NCBI GenBank assembly: GCA_023105745.1
Contig: JALGQZ010000007.1
Span: 5,501,592 to 5,565,591 of the forward strand
DNA from: Austropuccinia psidii
Taxonomy: Eukaryota > Basidiomycota > Pucciniomycetes > Pucciniales > Sphaerophragmiaceae
Direction: 5' to 3'
Length of the DNA: 64,000 nt
Part shown: piece after piece, positions 32,560 to 44,697 of the stretch
Position numbering within the stretch: position 1 is the stretch's first letter
Layout of the letters: the number at the start of each line of letters is the position of its first letter
Made by a program: the position numbers and the translations under genes
The notes under the pieces: model-generated
Databases searched by the model: none
What the model saw: only the letters and a program-made list of their open reading frames with translations
What the model was told of the DNA's origin: nothing

Positions 32560-34400
32560 TGTGAGCCTTAGAGGTAATTTCATATACCCAAAAGACCACA
32601 AATATAAAAAATAACATATTAATATAAATAAAATAAATTTATTTATATTATTAAAAATAAAAATAAAAAAATATAAATATAAAATTATATTAAAAATAAA
32701 AAATTAATTATAATTTAAAAATAAAATTACTTTAAATTTTGTAAATATAAAATTACATTTATACTTGAAAAATTTAAGTAAAAATGAAATTTTAACAAAA
32801 TTGTGAAAAAATAAATAAATTTGGAAAAAAGTTAAATAAAATTTATTATAACTTTTTATCCAATAAATAAACATATAAATTTTATTTCACCATTGGATTC
32901 CTCATAAAAAATCAGGTGGGGTCACCTCTGAGTGAAATTTTTGTAACTCAACTCTAAATAAGCTTAAATTAAGTTTTTAGTATTTTCAATACAAAAGTTG
33001 AAAATCCTCAAAACCTTAATTTAATTCACACCACATGTGGTGTTAACCATCAATTTTTGTGTTAAAATTGAGGTGTTGTGTTTAGTTTAGAAGTTATGAG
33101 GAATTAAAGTATTTTCAATTGAATTCAATTGAAATGTCAAAATGTGCGCGTGTATTACATAAGTGAACTTTGACTTACATATGAGGTGTCAATTATTACT
33201 GTATTGTACTGTACAATTGAATTGAATTACATGTGTAAATTATAAGTATAATACATGATGAGGAATTAAAGGAAAAAATAAATTGGAAAGATTAAATTTG
33301 GGGGGGAAAAGGAACTCCAGCTCTAAGGGGGAGCTAGACCCCCAAAATCCTTGCTGACAGGCGTGGGATGTCAAAATTCACGCAAAAGTTCATCACTTTT
33401 GGCCTGGAATTGAGTTACAGGGTCTGTGGACTCAATTGATGATGAGGTTTTGATACCAACTGGGGTAGTTTTAGCTGTTGCCAAGAAGGCAAAACTACCC
33501 TTAAGATAAAACAATCATAATAAAAACAGTTTTAACTGGTTTCTACGCCTCTGACACACATTCTGACGTGTTTTGAAGGCTCTAGGCCTGGTATTGCTAT
33601 AGTAATGGCTGATTTAAGGGTCTAAAATGGCTAAAGTTGGCTAAAGATGGCTTAAACCAGCCCTTTTTGGTCTAAACCAGGGTTCAATGATGCCATAATT
33701 GGCTTTTCTGTTGTCAGACTGTTTTTCACGACTGACAAGAGTAAATTTTACTTTTGGAGTAAGACAATTGATGGCTATAAAAGAATGTCTTCTTTGCCCC
33801 ACTTTTCTCTTCATGTTAGAATCTTTTCCTTTTATTAATTAGTTTAAAACTGTTAAACCAATCAATCAAAGATTCCAACCACCACTTTTAAATCATTTTA
33901 ATCTTTTTAACCACGTGAAAAAATCATTATAATCATTGTTTGTAACTCTTATAATCATTTTTACCCCTGAACCACCCCAAAAGTGAATTAAAGTATCTTT
34001 CATCACTGTAAACTTTGTCACTTTGTTTCCAAATTCACTCTGGTCACTTTTGGGCGTGTTTTCTCTTTAATATTCTTTTTAAAGACTTTGTTCTTTAATT
34101 AATTGCTTGCAGTTCTTTGCTCAATTAATTCCAATTGAAATTGCTCTTGAAGAAATTTCTTTTGTAGCCTTAAAATATCTCTTGTAGAGTATTTTTTGGA
34201 TAAATTTTTATTGTTGGTAAAACAATAAATTTTTATAATATTATTGTTTTATACTAATAAAGTTATAAACAATAAAATTGGCGTGTTTTCTCTTAAAAAT
34301 AATATTTCTTACTATTTTTAACTGAATTTTACCTTATACAAATTTTGAGGACAGGAAAAGTACTTGATTTTTAATCAAAGTTTCATATCCACACCTTACA
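32560..34400 (+). repeat. 5' LTR of the 10.1-kb gypsy element
   Basis: 1,841 bp, TGTGAGCC...CCTTACA. It is nearly identical to 40820-42659. U3 contains GGCTATAAAAGAATG with a TATA box at 33776-33782. Confidence 0.96.
33776..33782 (+). promoter_or_regulatory. TATA box of the gypsy LTR
   Basis: TATAAAA inside GATGGCTATAAAAGAATG. The same box is at 42035-42041 in the 3' LTR and is mutated in older family copies (GATACAAAAG near 46488; AAATAAATG near 54392), as expected for decaying promoters. Confidence 0.65.
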
Positions 34401-34420
34401 TTTGGGGGCCCAGCCGTGAT
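34401..34420 (+). promoter_or_regulatory. Primer-binding site of the gypsy element
   Basis: TTTGGGGGCCCAGCCGTGAT directly follows the 5' LTR. It resembles the TGGGGGCTCG-type site complementary to the 3' end of a proline tRNA, with a few differences. Related sites follow the LTRs at 55058 and 57121. Confidence 0.55.
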
Positions 34421-34618
34421 ATTTTACCTGTGACATATTTTTTTTACTCTTTTTTTTCTTTTTCTTATATTGAAAAATTTAAAAAACATATAAAAAATAC
34501 TTATAATTCAAAAAATCAATAAAAAATATTTTTTTTCCATATTATAAGTGAGGCTTTAATTTTTATTTCTTTTTTTGAAATAACCTTTTTTTACTTAATT
34601 ATTTGGCTTTTTCATTAA

Positions 34619-35535
34619 TTTTAGTGTCTGACAACGTGGTAAGACAAGAAAACATTGAAACAGCCTCAACAGTCACCAGTATTATCCCTGCAAGCACTGT
34701 GATTTCAGACCATAATAGCACTGTTATTGTGACTCAAAATAACCAACCTGAGCCAATAACCTCTGAATTAATTAACTTGGATATAAGTAATACCCTTCAG
34801 AGAGCTAAAAATTTGGCAAATAGTGAGTTTTTTGACGTAAAATTACTATTTTTAACCTTTTAATCATAAATATGCCTTCAACCAGATCAGGAGCAAGCTA
34901 TAAACCCTCAAGCAGCTCCCAAAAAGGTCATAGACGTGATTATGGCAGAAGCCAATCAGATACAGAAGGACAAGGGTCAGTAAAAGACTTCCACAACAAT
35001 AAATTGTCCAATTCTGAAGCTGATGACACTATTTTACCTTCAAAAAGAGCTGACACCGCCACAAGAAGCCTCAGTGGACATTTACAAAGCCAGCCAGAAG
35101 GCTTACAACAATGCACTTCAGTACAAAGAGTACCAGATCCTTGCAGATCTGTGGAGAAACTGCATGAATTCATACCTAACTGTAAGGAAATTCCTGGGCC
35201 ATCCCAACACTTGCAAGTTACTCAATGGATGGCATCCATTGATGGAAAAGAAGAATATGATGCTCTTAACAGCAGAATGGAGGAAAAACAACCCTCCACC
35301 TCCCAAACCAGTGCCAAAAACAGCCCCAGCGGCCAGCAGCAGCATTTCCAACGTGAAAAAGCAGCCACAACCTCCAAACAAGGGCAAAGGGAAGGCACAA
35401 GCTCCAAAACCTTACAGCCAGGGCTACAGGATCCCAAAGATTCAGCAGGATGCCATGGAAAATGTATTTCAGATGGCCAGAACCATGATGGAATTACAAA
35501 AGAAGGAGGAAGCCAGATTAAAGTTCCAGAAATGA
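34619..35535 (+). CDS. Alternative spliced Gag-like ORF in another frame of the gypsy element
   Basis: A second frame is coding-like across the start of gag-pol. After an acceptor-like TTTTAG at about 34614, a frame runs to 34822, where a GTGAGT donor (intron 34823-34885, ending CCAG) removes the ATG of the gag-pol ORF. A second candidate intron (34976-35047, GTCAGT...AAAAAG) bypasses a TAA. The frame then runs to 35535 with LWRNCMNSYLTVRKFLG, LNGWHPLMEKK and a Pro/Lys-rich tail. The same motif order (LWHGAMNSYLHIKSFLG, LGGWIPLSCKDK) is found in the Gag-like fragment at 57.9-58.17 kb of a different LTR family, which supports this frame. There is no ATG in the first exon, so the start must lie in an upstream exon or be non-canonical. 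The splice model is an inference. Confidence 0.5.
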
Positions 35536-38500
35536 TTTCTGATATATTTGATTCCATCCCAGAGTTGTATGATGCTATAAATGACGTGAAAAAACATCTT
35601 TCTGATAAAAATGAATCCATTTGTAACAACATTAAAACAAACAACTTGAGCCTGTGCCAAATCAATGAAACACTTATGTGTTTTGAAAAGGTTTTAAGAA
35701 CAATTAAAACTTCCAATAATGATACTTCTTTTGGCATTAAGATAAATGAACAATCTGCAATTATTAAAGAATTAACAGAAAAATATTCTAAACTCAATAT
35801 TGATGACATAATTGAGACAAGAATAAAACATGCCATTAGTACTATCAAAGAGGACAATAAAAAGACTCTGGATTATGTTTCAAAAGCATTTGCTGAAGTA
35901 AAGACAAAGACAATTGCCTTGAAAAAGGATTTTGATACCTCAAAAGAGGAAATATCAAAATTAACAATGAAATTGAATGAAGTTATATCTGATAATACTA
36001 GACAAACAGAGTTATGGAATGAGCTTACATATAAAGAGGATGAACATAAAAAAAATGTCATAGACTCTATACAAAGCTTACAACATGAGTTAAAAAATTC
36101 TCAAAGGTGTAACAACAGTAAAATGAATGATATTGAACAACTGCTAAACACCTTACCAAGAATGTCTACACCTCTGAACCAGAATGAGGGTGCAAGAATT
36201 CCCAATCCACAAACATTGGATGGAGAAAATTCACAGTTAAAAGATGAATTTTCTACCTCTTCTCATAACTTGGAACCATCAATGGGCCAAGCACTATTAA
36301 AAGAAGTTCCAAAACTTAAGGAATGGCCTCACTTCAGTGGTGAAGGAGAGTATGACCATATGGAATTCATTAGAGGTATTGACATGATCAAAGAAGATTT
36401 TGAATTACCAGACAGATTGGTAACAGCCAGGTTTAACACCTTGTTTACCAGATCAGCTCACAGATGGTACATCAAAATAAGACAAGCACATGGACACCAG
36501 AGTTGGACTTGGTGGAAAACCCAAATCATCAACAAATGGGCAAATGATGCTTGGAGGTTTAAAGTTGAAACAGCCTTTGAATCTGCCAAATTTAATGCTG
36601 ATAAAGACAGAGCTTTACCATGGTTTTGCCAACAAAAGGACAGATTAACAGCATTATATCCTGACATGTCAGAATTTATGATCCATAGAAAAATTCTGAG
36701 ACAATGTGGAGGTGACTTAGAGCATGCTGTCAAAAGCAGGACTACTGAACAATCTTCAGCAGAAGATATTATCAATATACTAGAAGAAGTAACCACCAGA
36801 ACCAAAATTGGTTCTAGTAGGGTGAATCTCAAAACAAGGTTTAATACACCTTGGAAAGATTCTGTGGACAAAAACCCCAAAGAAAATTCTAGTAATATTA
36901 AATATAAATCTGCAGATACAGTCAGAAAATGCCATATTTGCCAAAGCACCACCCATTTAGCCAATACATGTCCAAAAAGGGGGAAAATCAATGAAATTGA
37001 CATTGAAAAAGAACCAGATGTTGAAAAAGAAGACATAATTGAAGACAATTCAGATGATAAGTCATCCATATTCTCTGAATCTTCAAAAGATATAGAAAAT
37101 ATCAATGCCACTTTTGACATCATGGAATCTTATTCCCACTTACCACAATTGAGCAATGGTCAAGTTGATTTATCAAAAGTTCAAGATGCACAACTTATGA
37201 AGACAAAACCAAACAGAGGAAAAGGTTATACAGCTGGTAACTCCTGTATAACAGAAGTGGTGATTGACAACAAACCCACCAAACTTTTGCTTGACCCAGG
37301 AGCCTTCTGCTCTTGTGTTGGAAAATCTTTTCTTAAGACTTGTGTACCAAATTTTGAAGACCAATTGTTACCAATTGATGGTATAAAATTCAACAGTGCA
37401 AGTAACCCAATGAAAGCATTAGGAATCTTTCAGACCAATGTCATATTCCCACACATAAATGGGAATTTAAGGATCACAGTTGAATTTGTTGTTATGGAAA
37501 ATTGCTCTAGTACCCATTTTATATTGGGAAATGACTATTTAATCATGTATGGGATAGATTTACATAATAACAAAGACAGATACTTTACAATTGGAGACAA
37601 TAAGCGCCAGAAATTTGCCTTTTTACCCTTTAAAAGACAAATTACAGTAAACAAAGTATCACCAGTCAACTTAGAGTTAGAGAAATTCAAGTCTGAACAG
37701 TTAAATGAGGCTGAAATAAGCCTTCATCTGACTGATAAGCAAGAAAATGAACTTTCTTCCCTTTTGTATGACCACAGAGGAGCATTTGCTACAGACAAAG
37801 AACCCCTGGGAGCAATTATTGGTCATGAAGTTGACATCATTCTTAACATTGAGAGACCTTATCCACCACTCTTAAGAAGACCTGCTTATCCAGAAAGTCC
37901 AAAATCAAGAGAAGCTCTAGAAATTCATATCAAAGAACTTCTAGACCTTGGTGTAATAAGAAAAGTAGGCCACAATGAGGAAGTAGAAATAACTACACCA
38001 GTCATAGTGGCGTGGCATAATGGAAAATCCAGAATGGTTGGGGACTTTAGAGCTCTGAACACTTACACTGTTCCAGACAGATACCCAATACCAAAAATCC
38101 AAATTGCCCTTACTCAAATATCTCAAGCAGTGTATATAACCACTATGGATGCCCTTAAAGGATTCCATCAAAATGTAGTAACACCAAGAGCAAGAAAATA
38201 CTTGAGAATTATTGTTCATTGTGGAGTGTATGAATACTTAAGGATGCCCTTTGGTATCAAAAATGCACCTTCACACTTCCAAAGAATGATGAATGAAATC
38301 TTCCCTGAAGAACTCTCAGAGGGATGGTTAATCATTTACATTGATGACATTATTATCTGTTCAAAGACTTGGGAGGAGCACATGTACAGATTATCAAGAG
38401 TTTTGACAAAAATCCAATCAGTAAACATGAAAATCTCCTTGAAGAAATGTCATTTTGGATTTAAAGAACTTAAGGCACTAGGACATGTTGTATCTGGTTT

Positions 38501-40796
38501 GTCCCTTGGAATTGATAAAAACAAAGTTGCAGCAGTATTGTTAAAACCCATGCCTCAGAATAAGAAGGAAATTCAGTCATTCTTGGGTTTTGCAGGATAT
38601 TACAGGTAACACATTAAAGACTTTGCATCCATAGCAAGACCACTTTATAAGTTGTGTGACAAAGACACAGTATTTGAGATGACTGTTGACAGAGTCAAAG
38701 CTTTTGAATCTCTACGAGAAGCATTGACCACTGCTCCACTCTTACTGATGCCAGACTTTAAATTACCTTTCAAACTGTATATTGATGCATCAGGGGATGG
38801 ACTAGGTGCTGCACTTCACCAAGTTCAGATCATAAATGACAAACCTGTAAAAGGACCAATATGTTTCATATCCAGACAAATCAAACCAACTGAAGCCAGA
38901 TATGGAGCAAGTCAAATGGAATGTCTATGCCTTGTCTGGGCCTTGGAGAAATTGAACTATTTCTTAGAGGGATGTGTTTTTGAAGTAATAACAGATTGTA
39001 CAGCTGTGAAATCACTTTTAAACATGAAAACACCTAACAGACACATGCTCAGATGGCAAATAGCCATACAAGAATACAGAGGCAATATGACTATTGTTCA
39101 TAAGGATGGAAATATTCATAAGAATGCAGATGGACTAAGCAGATGGCCATTACCAAATAACATTGATAATCCTGCTTATGTTCCAGAAGAAGCTTCACCA
39201 CAAATTCCAATAGAAGGAATAAGTGTTACAGACTTGAACACCACCTTCTTTGAAGAAGTCAGAAATAGTTACACTCAAGATAAGAATTGTAGCATCTTAT
39301 GCCAATTACTTAACAAAGACTGTAAAGACAACTCTCTAATACATACCTTGGATGAAGTATGGAGAAAATCTTATAATGAAGGAAGATTTCACCTACTGGA
39401 TGGTATAATTTACCACAGAACCAAGCACACATGTGTCATGACAGTTGTAGACAGGTCATTAATCAATCTTGTACTGAAAGAATGCCATGATAGTCCCTTT
39501 TCAGGACATCTTTCTGAAGACAGAACAAGAGAGAAAGTGAAGACCTGCATATGATGGCCAATGTGGCAAAAAGATGTTGCAGAGTATTGCAAAACCTGTG
39601 ACAGATGCCAAAAGGCAAATAAATCCACTGGCAAAAGACTTGGAAATATGATGAAAATCCAAGAACCAAACAGACCTTGGGAAATTATCCATATGGATTG
39701 GGTAACTGGCCTACCACCAGGAGGTGACAGGAGCTATAATGCTTGCCTAGTAATTGTGGACAGATTCAGTAAAACTCCAATCTTTTTACCATGTCACAAA
39801 GATGATACAGCCATGGATACAGCTCTTCTGATATGGAATAGAGTAGTATCATGGACTGGGATATTTACAAATATCATCAGTGATAGAGATCCCAAATTCA
39901 CTTCAGCACTATGGACAAATCTTCACCAATTATTTGGCACTAAACTGTCTTTCTCTACAGCCTACCACCCACAAACTGATGGCCTGGCTGAAAGAATGAT
40001 CCAAACCTTAGAGGACATGGTGAGAAGATTTTGTGCATATGGCCTTGAATTCAAAGATTGTGATGGATTTACCCATGATTGGTGTACTCTGTTACCAGCA
40101 CTGGAATTAGCATATAAAACATCAATCCATGCTAGTACCAATCAGACTCCTGCTGTTCTAGAAAAAGGATGGAACCCCAAGTTACCCCAAGACTCCTTGA
40201 GGAAAGACTTAATTGAAATACATCCCACAGCTGCTAGCTTCAAAGGAATGCTAGACAAAGCTAGAAAGCATGCAGTAAGGTGCATGGAGGACTCTTTTGC
40301 ATATGCTAAAGACAAATGGGATAAATCTCATGCAACTCCAGATTTCAAAGTGGGAGACCTAGTTCTTGTATCCACCACTAACTTCAATAACATCAAAGGA
40401 TGTAAAAAGTTAAAAGACTCCTTTGCAAGACCTTTTGTGATTAAGGCCCTCCATGGAGAAAATGCTGTTGAAGTAGAGTTATCTGAAGAACTTAGCAATA
40501 AGCACCCTACATTTCCAGTAAGCTTGATAAAGCCATACAAATCTAGTGATGCTGAGAAATTTCCCTTGAGGAATAAGATTCCCCAAGTTATACCTCCTAT
40601 TGAGACATCTGGTACTAAGAAAATAACCAAAGTTCTTAAAGAAAGGAAATTAAGAACCAAGAAAGTAAGGGAATACCTTGTTAGGTACAGTGACCCAACT
40701 TGTGAAGATGAATGGTTAGAAGAGAAAGATATACCAGAAGCCACCAAACTCCTGAGGAGATTCAGACACACCAGAAACACCAATATTACAAAGTAA
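34872..40796 (+). pseudogene. Gag-Pol of the gypsy element, broken by two nonsense mutations
   Basis: A single frame of 1,975 codons has stops at 38607-38609 (TAA) and 39552-39554 (TGA). The outer copy has Gln (CAA) and Trp (TGG) codons there, so both arose by C-to-T type changes. Approximate residue positions: Ser/Gln-rich N-terminus; coiled coil around 230-420; capsid-like region 470-660; CX2CX4HX4C zinc knuckle near 686 (CHICQSTTHLANTC); aspartic protease near 807 with DPGA in place of DSGA/DTGA; reverse transcriptase with YIDD near 1157; RNase H with IDASGDGLG near 1302; integrase zinc-binding region near 1535-1590; integrase core with D near 1607 and 1670 and TDGLAERM; and a C-terminal chromodomain-like end (YLVRYSDPTCEDEWLEEKDI). 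Gag and pol share one frame, so no frameshift is needed. From memory the sequence matches a very abundant myrtle-rust family. Confidence 0.93.
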
Positions 40797-40807
40797 TATT
40801 CTTTTTT

Positions 40808-40819
40808 AGGGGGAGGGAA
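40808..40819 (+). promoter_or_regulatory. Polypurine tract of the gypsy element
   Basis: AGGGGGAGGGAA preceded by a T-run, immediately upstream of the 3' LTR. The equivalent at 45274-45285 is interrupted by a T (AGGGGTAGGGAA). Confidence 0.85.
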
Positions 40820-42659
40820 TGTGAGCCTTAGAGGTAATTTCATATACCCAAAAGACCACAAATATAAAAAATAACATATTAATATAAATAAAATAAATTT
40901 ATTTATATTATTAAAAATAAAAATAAAAAATATAAATATAAAATTATATTAAAAATAAAAAATTAATTATAATTTAAAAATAAAATTACTTTAAATTTTG
41001 TAAATATAAAATTACATTTATACTTGAAAAATTTAAGTAAAAATGAGATTTTAACAAAATTGTGAAAAAATAAATAAATTTGGAAAAAAGTTAAATAAAA
41101 TTTATTATAACTTTTTATCCAATAAATAAACATATAAATTTTATTTCACCATTGGATTCCTCATAAAAAATCAGGTGGGGTCACCTCTGAGTGAAATTTT
41201 TGTAACTCAACTCTAAATAAGCTTAAATTAAGTTTTTAGTATTTTCAATACAAAAGTTGAAAATCCTCAAAACCTTAATTTAATTCACACCACATGTGGT
41301 GTTAACCATCAATTTTTGTGTTAAAATTGAGGTGTTGTGTTTAGTTTAGAAGTTATGAGGAATTAAAGTATTTTCAATTGAATTCAATTGAAATGTCAAA
41401 ATGTGCGCGTGTATTACATAAGTGAACTTTGATTTACATATGAGGTGTCAATTATTACTGTATTGTACTGTACAATTGAATTGAATTACATGTGTAAATT
41501 ATAAGTATAATACATGATGAGGAATTAAAGGAAAAAATAAATTGGAAAGATTAAATTTGGGGGGGAAAAGGAACTCCAGCTCTAAGGGGGAGCTAGACCC
41601 CCAAAATCCTTGCTGACAGGCGTGGGATGTCAAAATTCACGCAAAAGTTCATCACTTTTGGCCTGGAATTGAGTTACAGGGTCTGTGGACTCAATTGATG
41701 ATGAGGTTTTGATACCAACTGGGGTAGTTTTAGCTGTTGCCAAGAAGGTAAAACTACCCTTAAGATAAAAAAATCATAATAAAAACAGTTTTAACTGGTT
41801 TCTACGCCTCTGACACACATTCTGACGTGTTTTGAAGGCTCTAGGCCTGGTATTGCTATAGTAATGGCTGATTTAAGGGTCTAAAATGGCTAAAGTTGGC
41901 TAAAGATGGCTTAAACCAGCCCTTTTTGGTCTAAACCAGGGTTCAATGATGCCATAATTGGCTTTTCTGTTGTCAGACTGTTTTTCACGACTGACAAGAG
42001 TAAATTTTACTTTTGGAGTAAGAGAATTGATGGCTATAAAAGAATGTCTTCTTTGCCCCACTTTTCTCTTCATGTTAGAATCTTTTCCTTTTATTAATTA
42101 GTTTAAAACTGTTAAACCAATCAATCAAAGATTCCAACCACCACTTTTAAATCATTTTAATCTTTTTAACCACGTGAAAAAATCATTATAATCATTGTTT
42201 GTAACTCTTATAATCATTTTTACCCCTGAACCACCCCAAAAGTGAATTAAAGTATCTTTCATCACTGTAAACTTTGTCACTTTGTTTCCAAATTCACTCT
42301 GGTCACTTTTGGGCGTGTTTTCTCTTTAATATTCTTTTTAAAGACTTTGTTCTTTAATTAATTGCTTGCAGTTCTTTGCTCAATTAATTCCAATTGAAAT
42401 TGCTCTTGAAGAAATTTCTTTTGTAGCCTTAAAATATCTCTTGTAGAGTATTTTTTGGATAAATTTTTATTGTTGGTAAAACAATAAATTTTTATAATAT
42501 TATTGTTTTATACTAATAAAGTTATAAACAATAAAATTGGCGTGTTTTCTCTTAAAAATAATATTTCTTACTATTTTTAACTGAATTTTACCTTATACAA
42601 ATTTTGAGGACAGGAAAAGTACTTGATTTTTAATCAAAGTTTCATATCCACACCTTACA
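40820..42659 (+). repeat. 3' LTR of the 10.1-kb gypsy element
   Basis: 1,840 bp, near-identical to 32560-34400. It ends CCTTACA followed by the AGCAT duplication. Confidence 0.96.
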
Positions 42660-42664
42660 AGCAT
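42660..42664. repeat. Target-site duplication AGCAT, right copy
   Basis: Matches 32555-32559. The transposase frame resumes at 42665. Confidence 0.95.
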
Positions 42665-43908
42665 CTCCGACAAATCATATCTGAGACGATAATTCCCTCA
42701 TTATGGACAAGAGTACCTTGCAACATGGGTTCCCCCTCTCATGGTAGCTTAAAAGCCGCTGAATGGGCTCTCTTATATAAGGTCTATATTCCATTTTTAA
42801 TGCTCAGTCAACAGATGTCATTAGATGTACACCAATCGGCAAACATTCAAAGAAAAATGGGTCAGTCAGAAGAACTTGCAAATGAACTAACCAAGAATAC
42901 ATTCCATTTGATTAGTGCTATCAGCATTGCCACAAGTTGGACTGTTTCAATAGGAGATGTGACTGCATTTGCTGAACATTGGAAAAAATTCCGCCTTTCC
43001 AATCAACTCCTGTTCCCAAAACAGAAAAGTAAACCAAATCATCATTTTTCTGATCATATTCCCGAACTCTTCCAACGTTGGGGCCCAGCACAAGCCTCAG
43101 CCACATTGGGTTATGAGCGCTTGATTGGAGTACTTGCAAAAATGCCAACAAATAACAAAATATGTACGTCAATTAATAAGATCAATATATTCACATTGAT
43201 TAAACACCTGAACTGAATAAGATTAACTTCTTGCAACTCTGAATAGATGATATAGATAAAACCTTACTTCAACATATCTGTCAATGTTCCAACCTTTCCG
43301 TTCTCCTGAAATCCCCATCCGTGCCATGTGAAATAAAACAGCTTTTTGAATCACAGCCACCTTCCCTGTTCAATGACCATAAATATAACAAGCCATCCCG
43401 CCATGACCAACAAAATTATGATTGCCTGGTTGAGTACTTACAGACTTTTCATGCAACAAGGGAAATGGTTGATTGGATCAGCTTAGACAATACCGTGCAA
43501 TCCACAAGTCATCCCACTTCAAGGATTGTCTCACCTTGGTATTTTCCAGTTTCAAACATTAATATGGGGAACAATATATTTTCAACTGAATCCAAAAATG
43601 TCAGCAACAGTGTGATATGTTTTCAAAGGGGCAAATCACAACAATTTGTTATTATTAATAGCATTTTGAAAGTCTCTGAGCCATCTAGCATACTGAAGAA
43701 TAACTTTCTGATCTTAAAAACTTTGAAGATTGATGTGAATTTCTCACCAGATTGGCCGCATCTGAATATTTATAAAGCTGTTGGTTTTGATGATGGACAC
43801 TTGATTATATCTGAAGAAGAAATAGAAGGTAACTGTGGATTGTATGATAACAAAGTTCTGTCATGTGGACTGCTTGTAATGATAAAGCCGTTATTTCATG
43901 AAATTTAG

Positions 43909-44150
43909 TCTACAGAAATGCAAATCTCTCAGATTCATTAGCAATTTGGCTAGTGAAATAACTGCCTCAAAATTTAGTGACAGAGACATGCCATTGTGAC
44001 AAGCAAAGCCCATTATTTCACATTGCCACAAAGAACTTACTATTTTGACATTGGGTACAGTGTGAATAAGCCAAGTTCAATGATCAAATGACCCACACAC
44101 TCACCTTTCACAGCATCCAAAATTTCTAACTGCGCCATCATCATGTTGGA
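43909..44150. other. Short spacer after the transposase, no gene seen
   Basis: Sequence between the last transposase exon and the right array. It may contain a final transposase exon after a CTACAG acceptor near 43915, but I could not confirm one. Confidence 0.35.
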
Positions 44151-44345
44151 AGGGGAAGCGGCCCTTGCGCAAGCGCACGCGCACACACCAATGCACACAC
44201 AAGCGCACCCGCACATGCCAATGCACACGCAAGCGCACCCGCACCCACACAGGCCAATGCACAAGCAAGCGCACCCGCACCCCCACCCGCAAGCGCACCC
44301 GCACACGCACGCGCCAATGCACACGCACCCACACACGCGGTATTG
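44151..44345. repeat. Right subterminal CA-rich minisatellite
   Basis: Repeats of CCAATGCACACGCAAGCGCACCCGCACAC type, about 20-30 bp per unit. All six frames are partly open across it (Ala/Cys/Arg/His-rich strings), which is a repeat artefact. Confidence 0.85.
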
Positions 44346-44629
44346 TGCGGCGGGCTCTACCAGTGTCACCTGCAAAACGACAATTGCGCTCAGGCGGAGT
44401 CCTTTTATGGATGACCTGGTGAAGTCAAACCCCCCACCTACATCAAGACTGGCTGAAGGACCTCTTTGATGTGTATTTGTGCAAACAGGCGGGTCTTGTG
44501 TAATTTTTACCAACCATTGGACGGTTGCGGGATGATCAGGTGGTGAGGAATCTGATTTGAAGGCACAGGGGAACCAATATTGGTGGATGTCACAGGATTT
44601 GGTGTAAGATAAGAGTGTGATGTGTGCTC

Positions 44630-44697
44630 AACGTTTGCTTGATTTTCGCTTGACGTGAGCTCGACTTTTATCCTGCTTGACGTTTGCTTGACGTGAA
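44630..44697. repeat. Right subterminal TTGACGT motifs
   Basis: TTGACG occurs three times in about 50 bp (GCTTGACGTGAGC, GCTTGACGTTTG, CTTGACGTGAAG), mirroring CGTCAA motifs inside the left end. Confidence 0.55.

Larger units (their letters stand above)
32560..42659 (+). mobile_element. 10.1-kb Ty3/gypsy retrotransposon in the transposase gene
   Basis: LTRs of 1,841 and 1,840 bp begin TGTGAGCC and end CCTTACA. A primer site follows the 5' LTR, and one long gag-pol frame is closed by a polypurine tract. About five substitutions and one indel separate the LTRs, so insertion was recent. Two in-frame stops in pol make this copy non-autonomous. The outer copy (1647-4068 plus 44739-47111) and the LTR at 53270 belong to the same family. 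Confidence 0.96.
30643..43908 (+). pseudogene. CACTA tnp2-type transposase, split by a retrotransposon
   Basis: Exon 1 starts at ATG 30643 and is open for about 639 codons to the LTR insertion at 32560. It resumes in the same frame at 42665, reaches an intron (43164-43246, GTACGT...TAG) and continues to about 43908. Recognisable parts: an N-terminal CX2C-type segment (CMCQHC); a second cysteine cluster (CCPQCFSLNG ... HCQRH); the tnp2 core with YVDWFNAHG, IGPIMLICLNLPP, VAGIIPGPKEPTS and LMPLIKELKELW; GFISHSGNHFCNFC; LDIMHNLILG; and after the insertion SHGSLKAAEWALLYKVYIP. This order is that of the CACTA transposase catalytic region, which cuts the element ends. I saw no stop in exon 1, unlike the other cargo genes. 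The insertion duplicated AGCAT and otherwise left the gene colinear. The last exon may end at a further intron near 43830. Confidence 0.85.

Noticed and set aside
30643..32571. Transposase as a KDZ-type (Kyakuja/Dileera/Zisupton) enzyme because of the TET/JBP neighbour
   Set aside because: The visible motifs (LNLPPSKR, GIIPGPKEP, SHGSLKAAEW) and the 3-bp duplication fit the tnp2/CACTA type, and I did not see KDZ signature motifs.
36458..37123. 221-aa minus-strand ORF
   Set aside because: It is the antisense shadow of the gypsy gag-pol frame.
44101..44513. Cys/Ala/Gly-rich and His/Thr-rich ORFs on both strands
   Set aside because: They are explained by the CA-rich minisatellite; there is no recognisable domain or start context.
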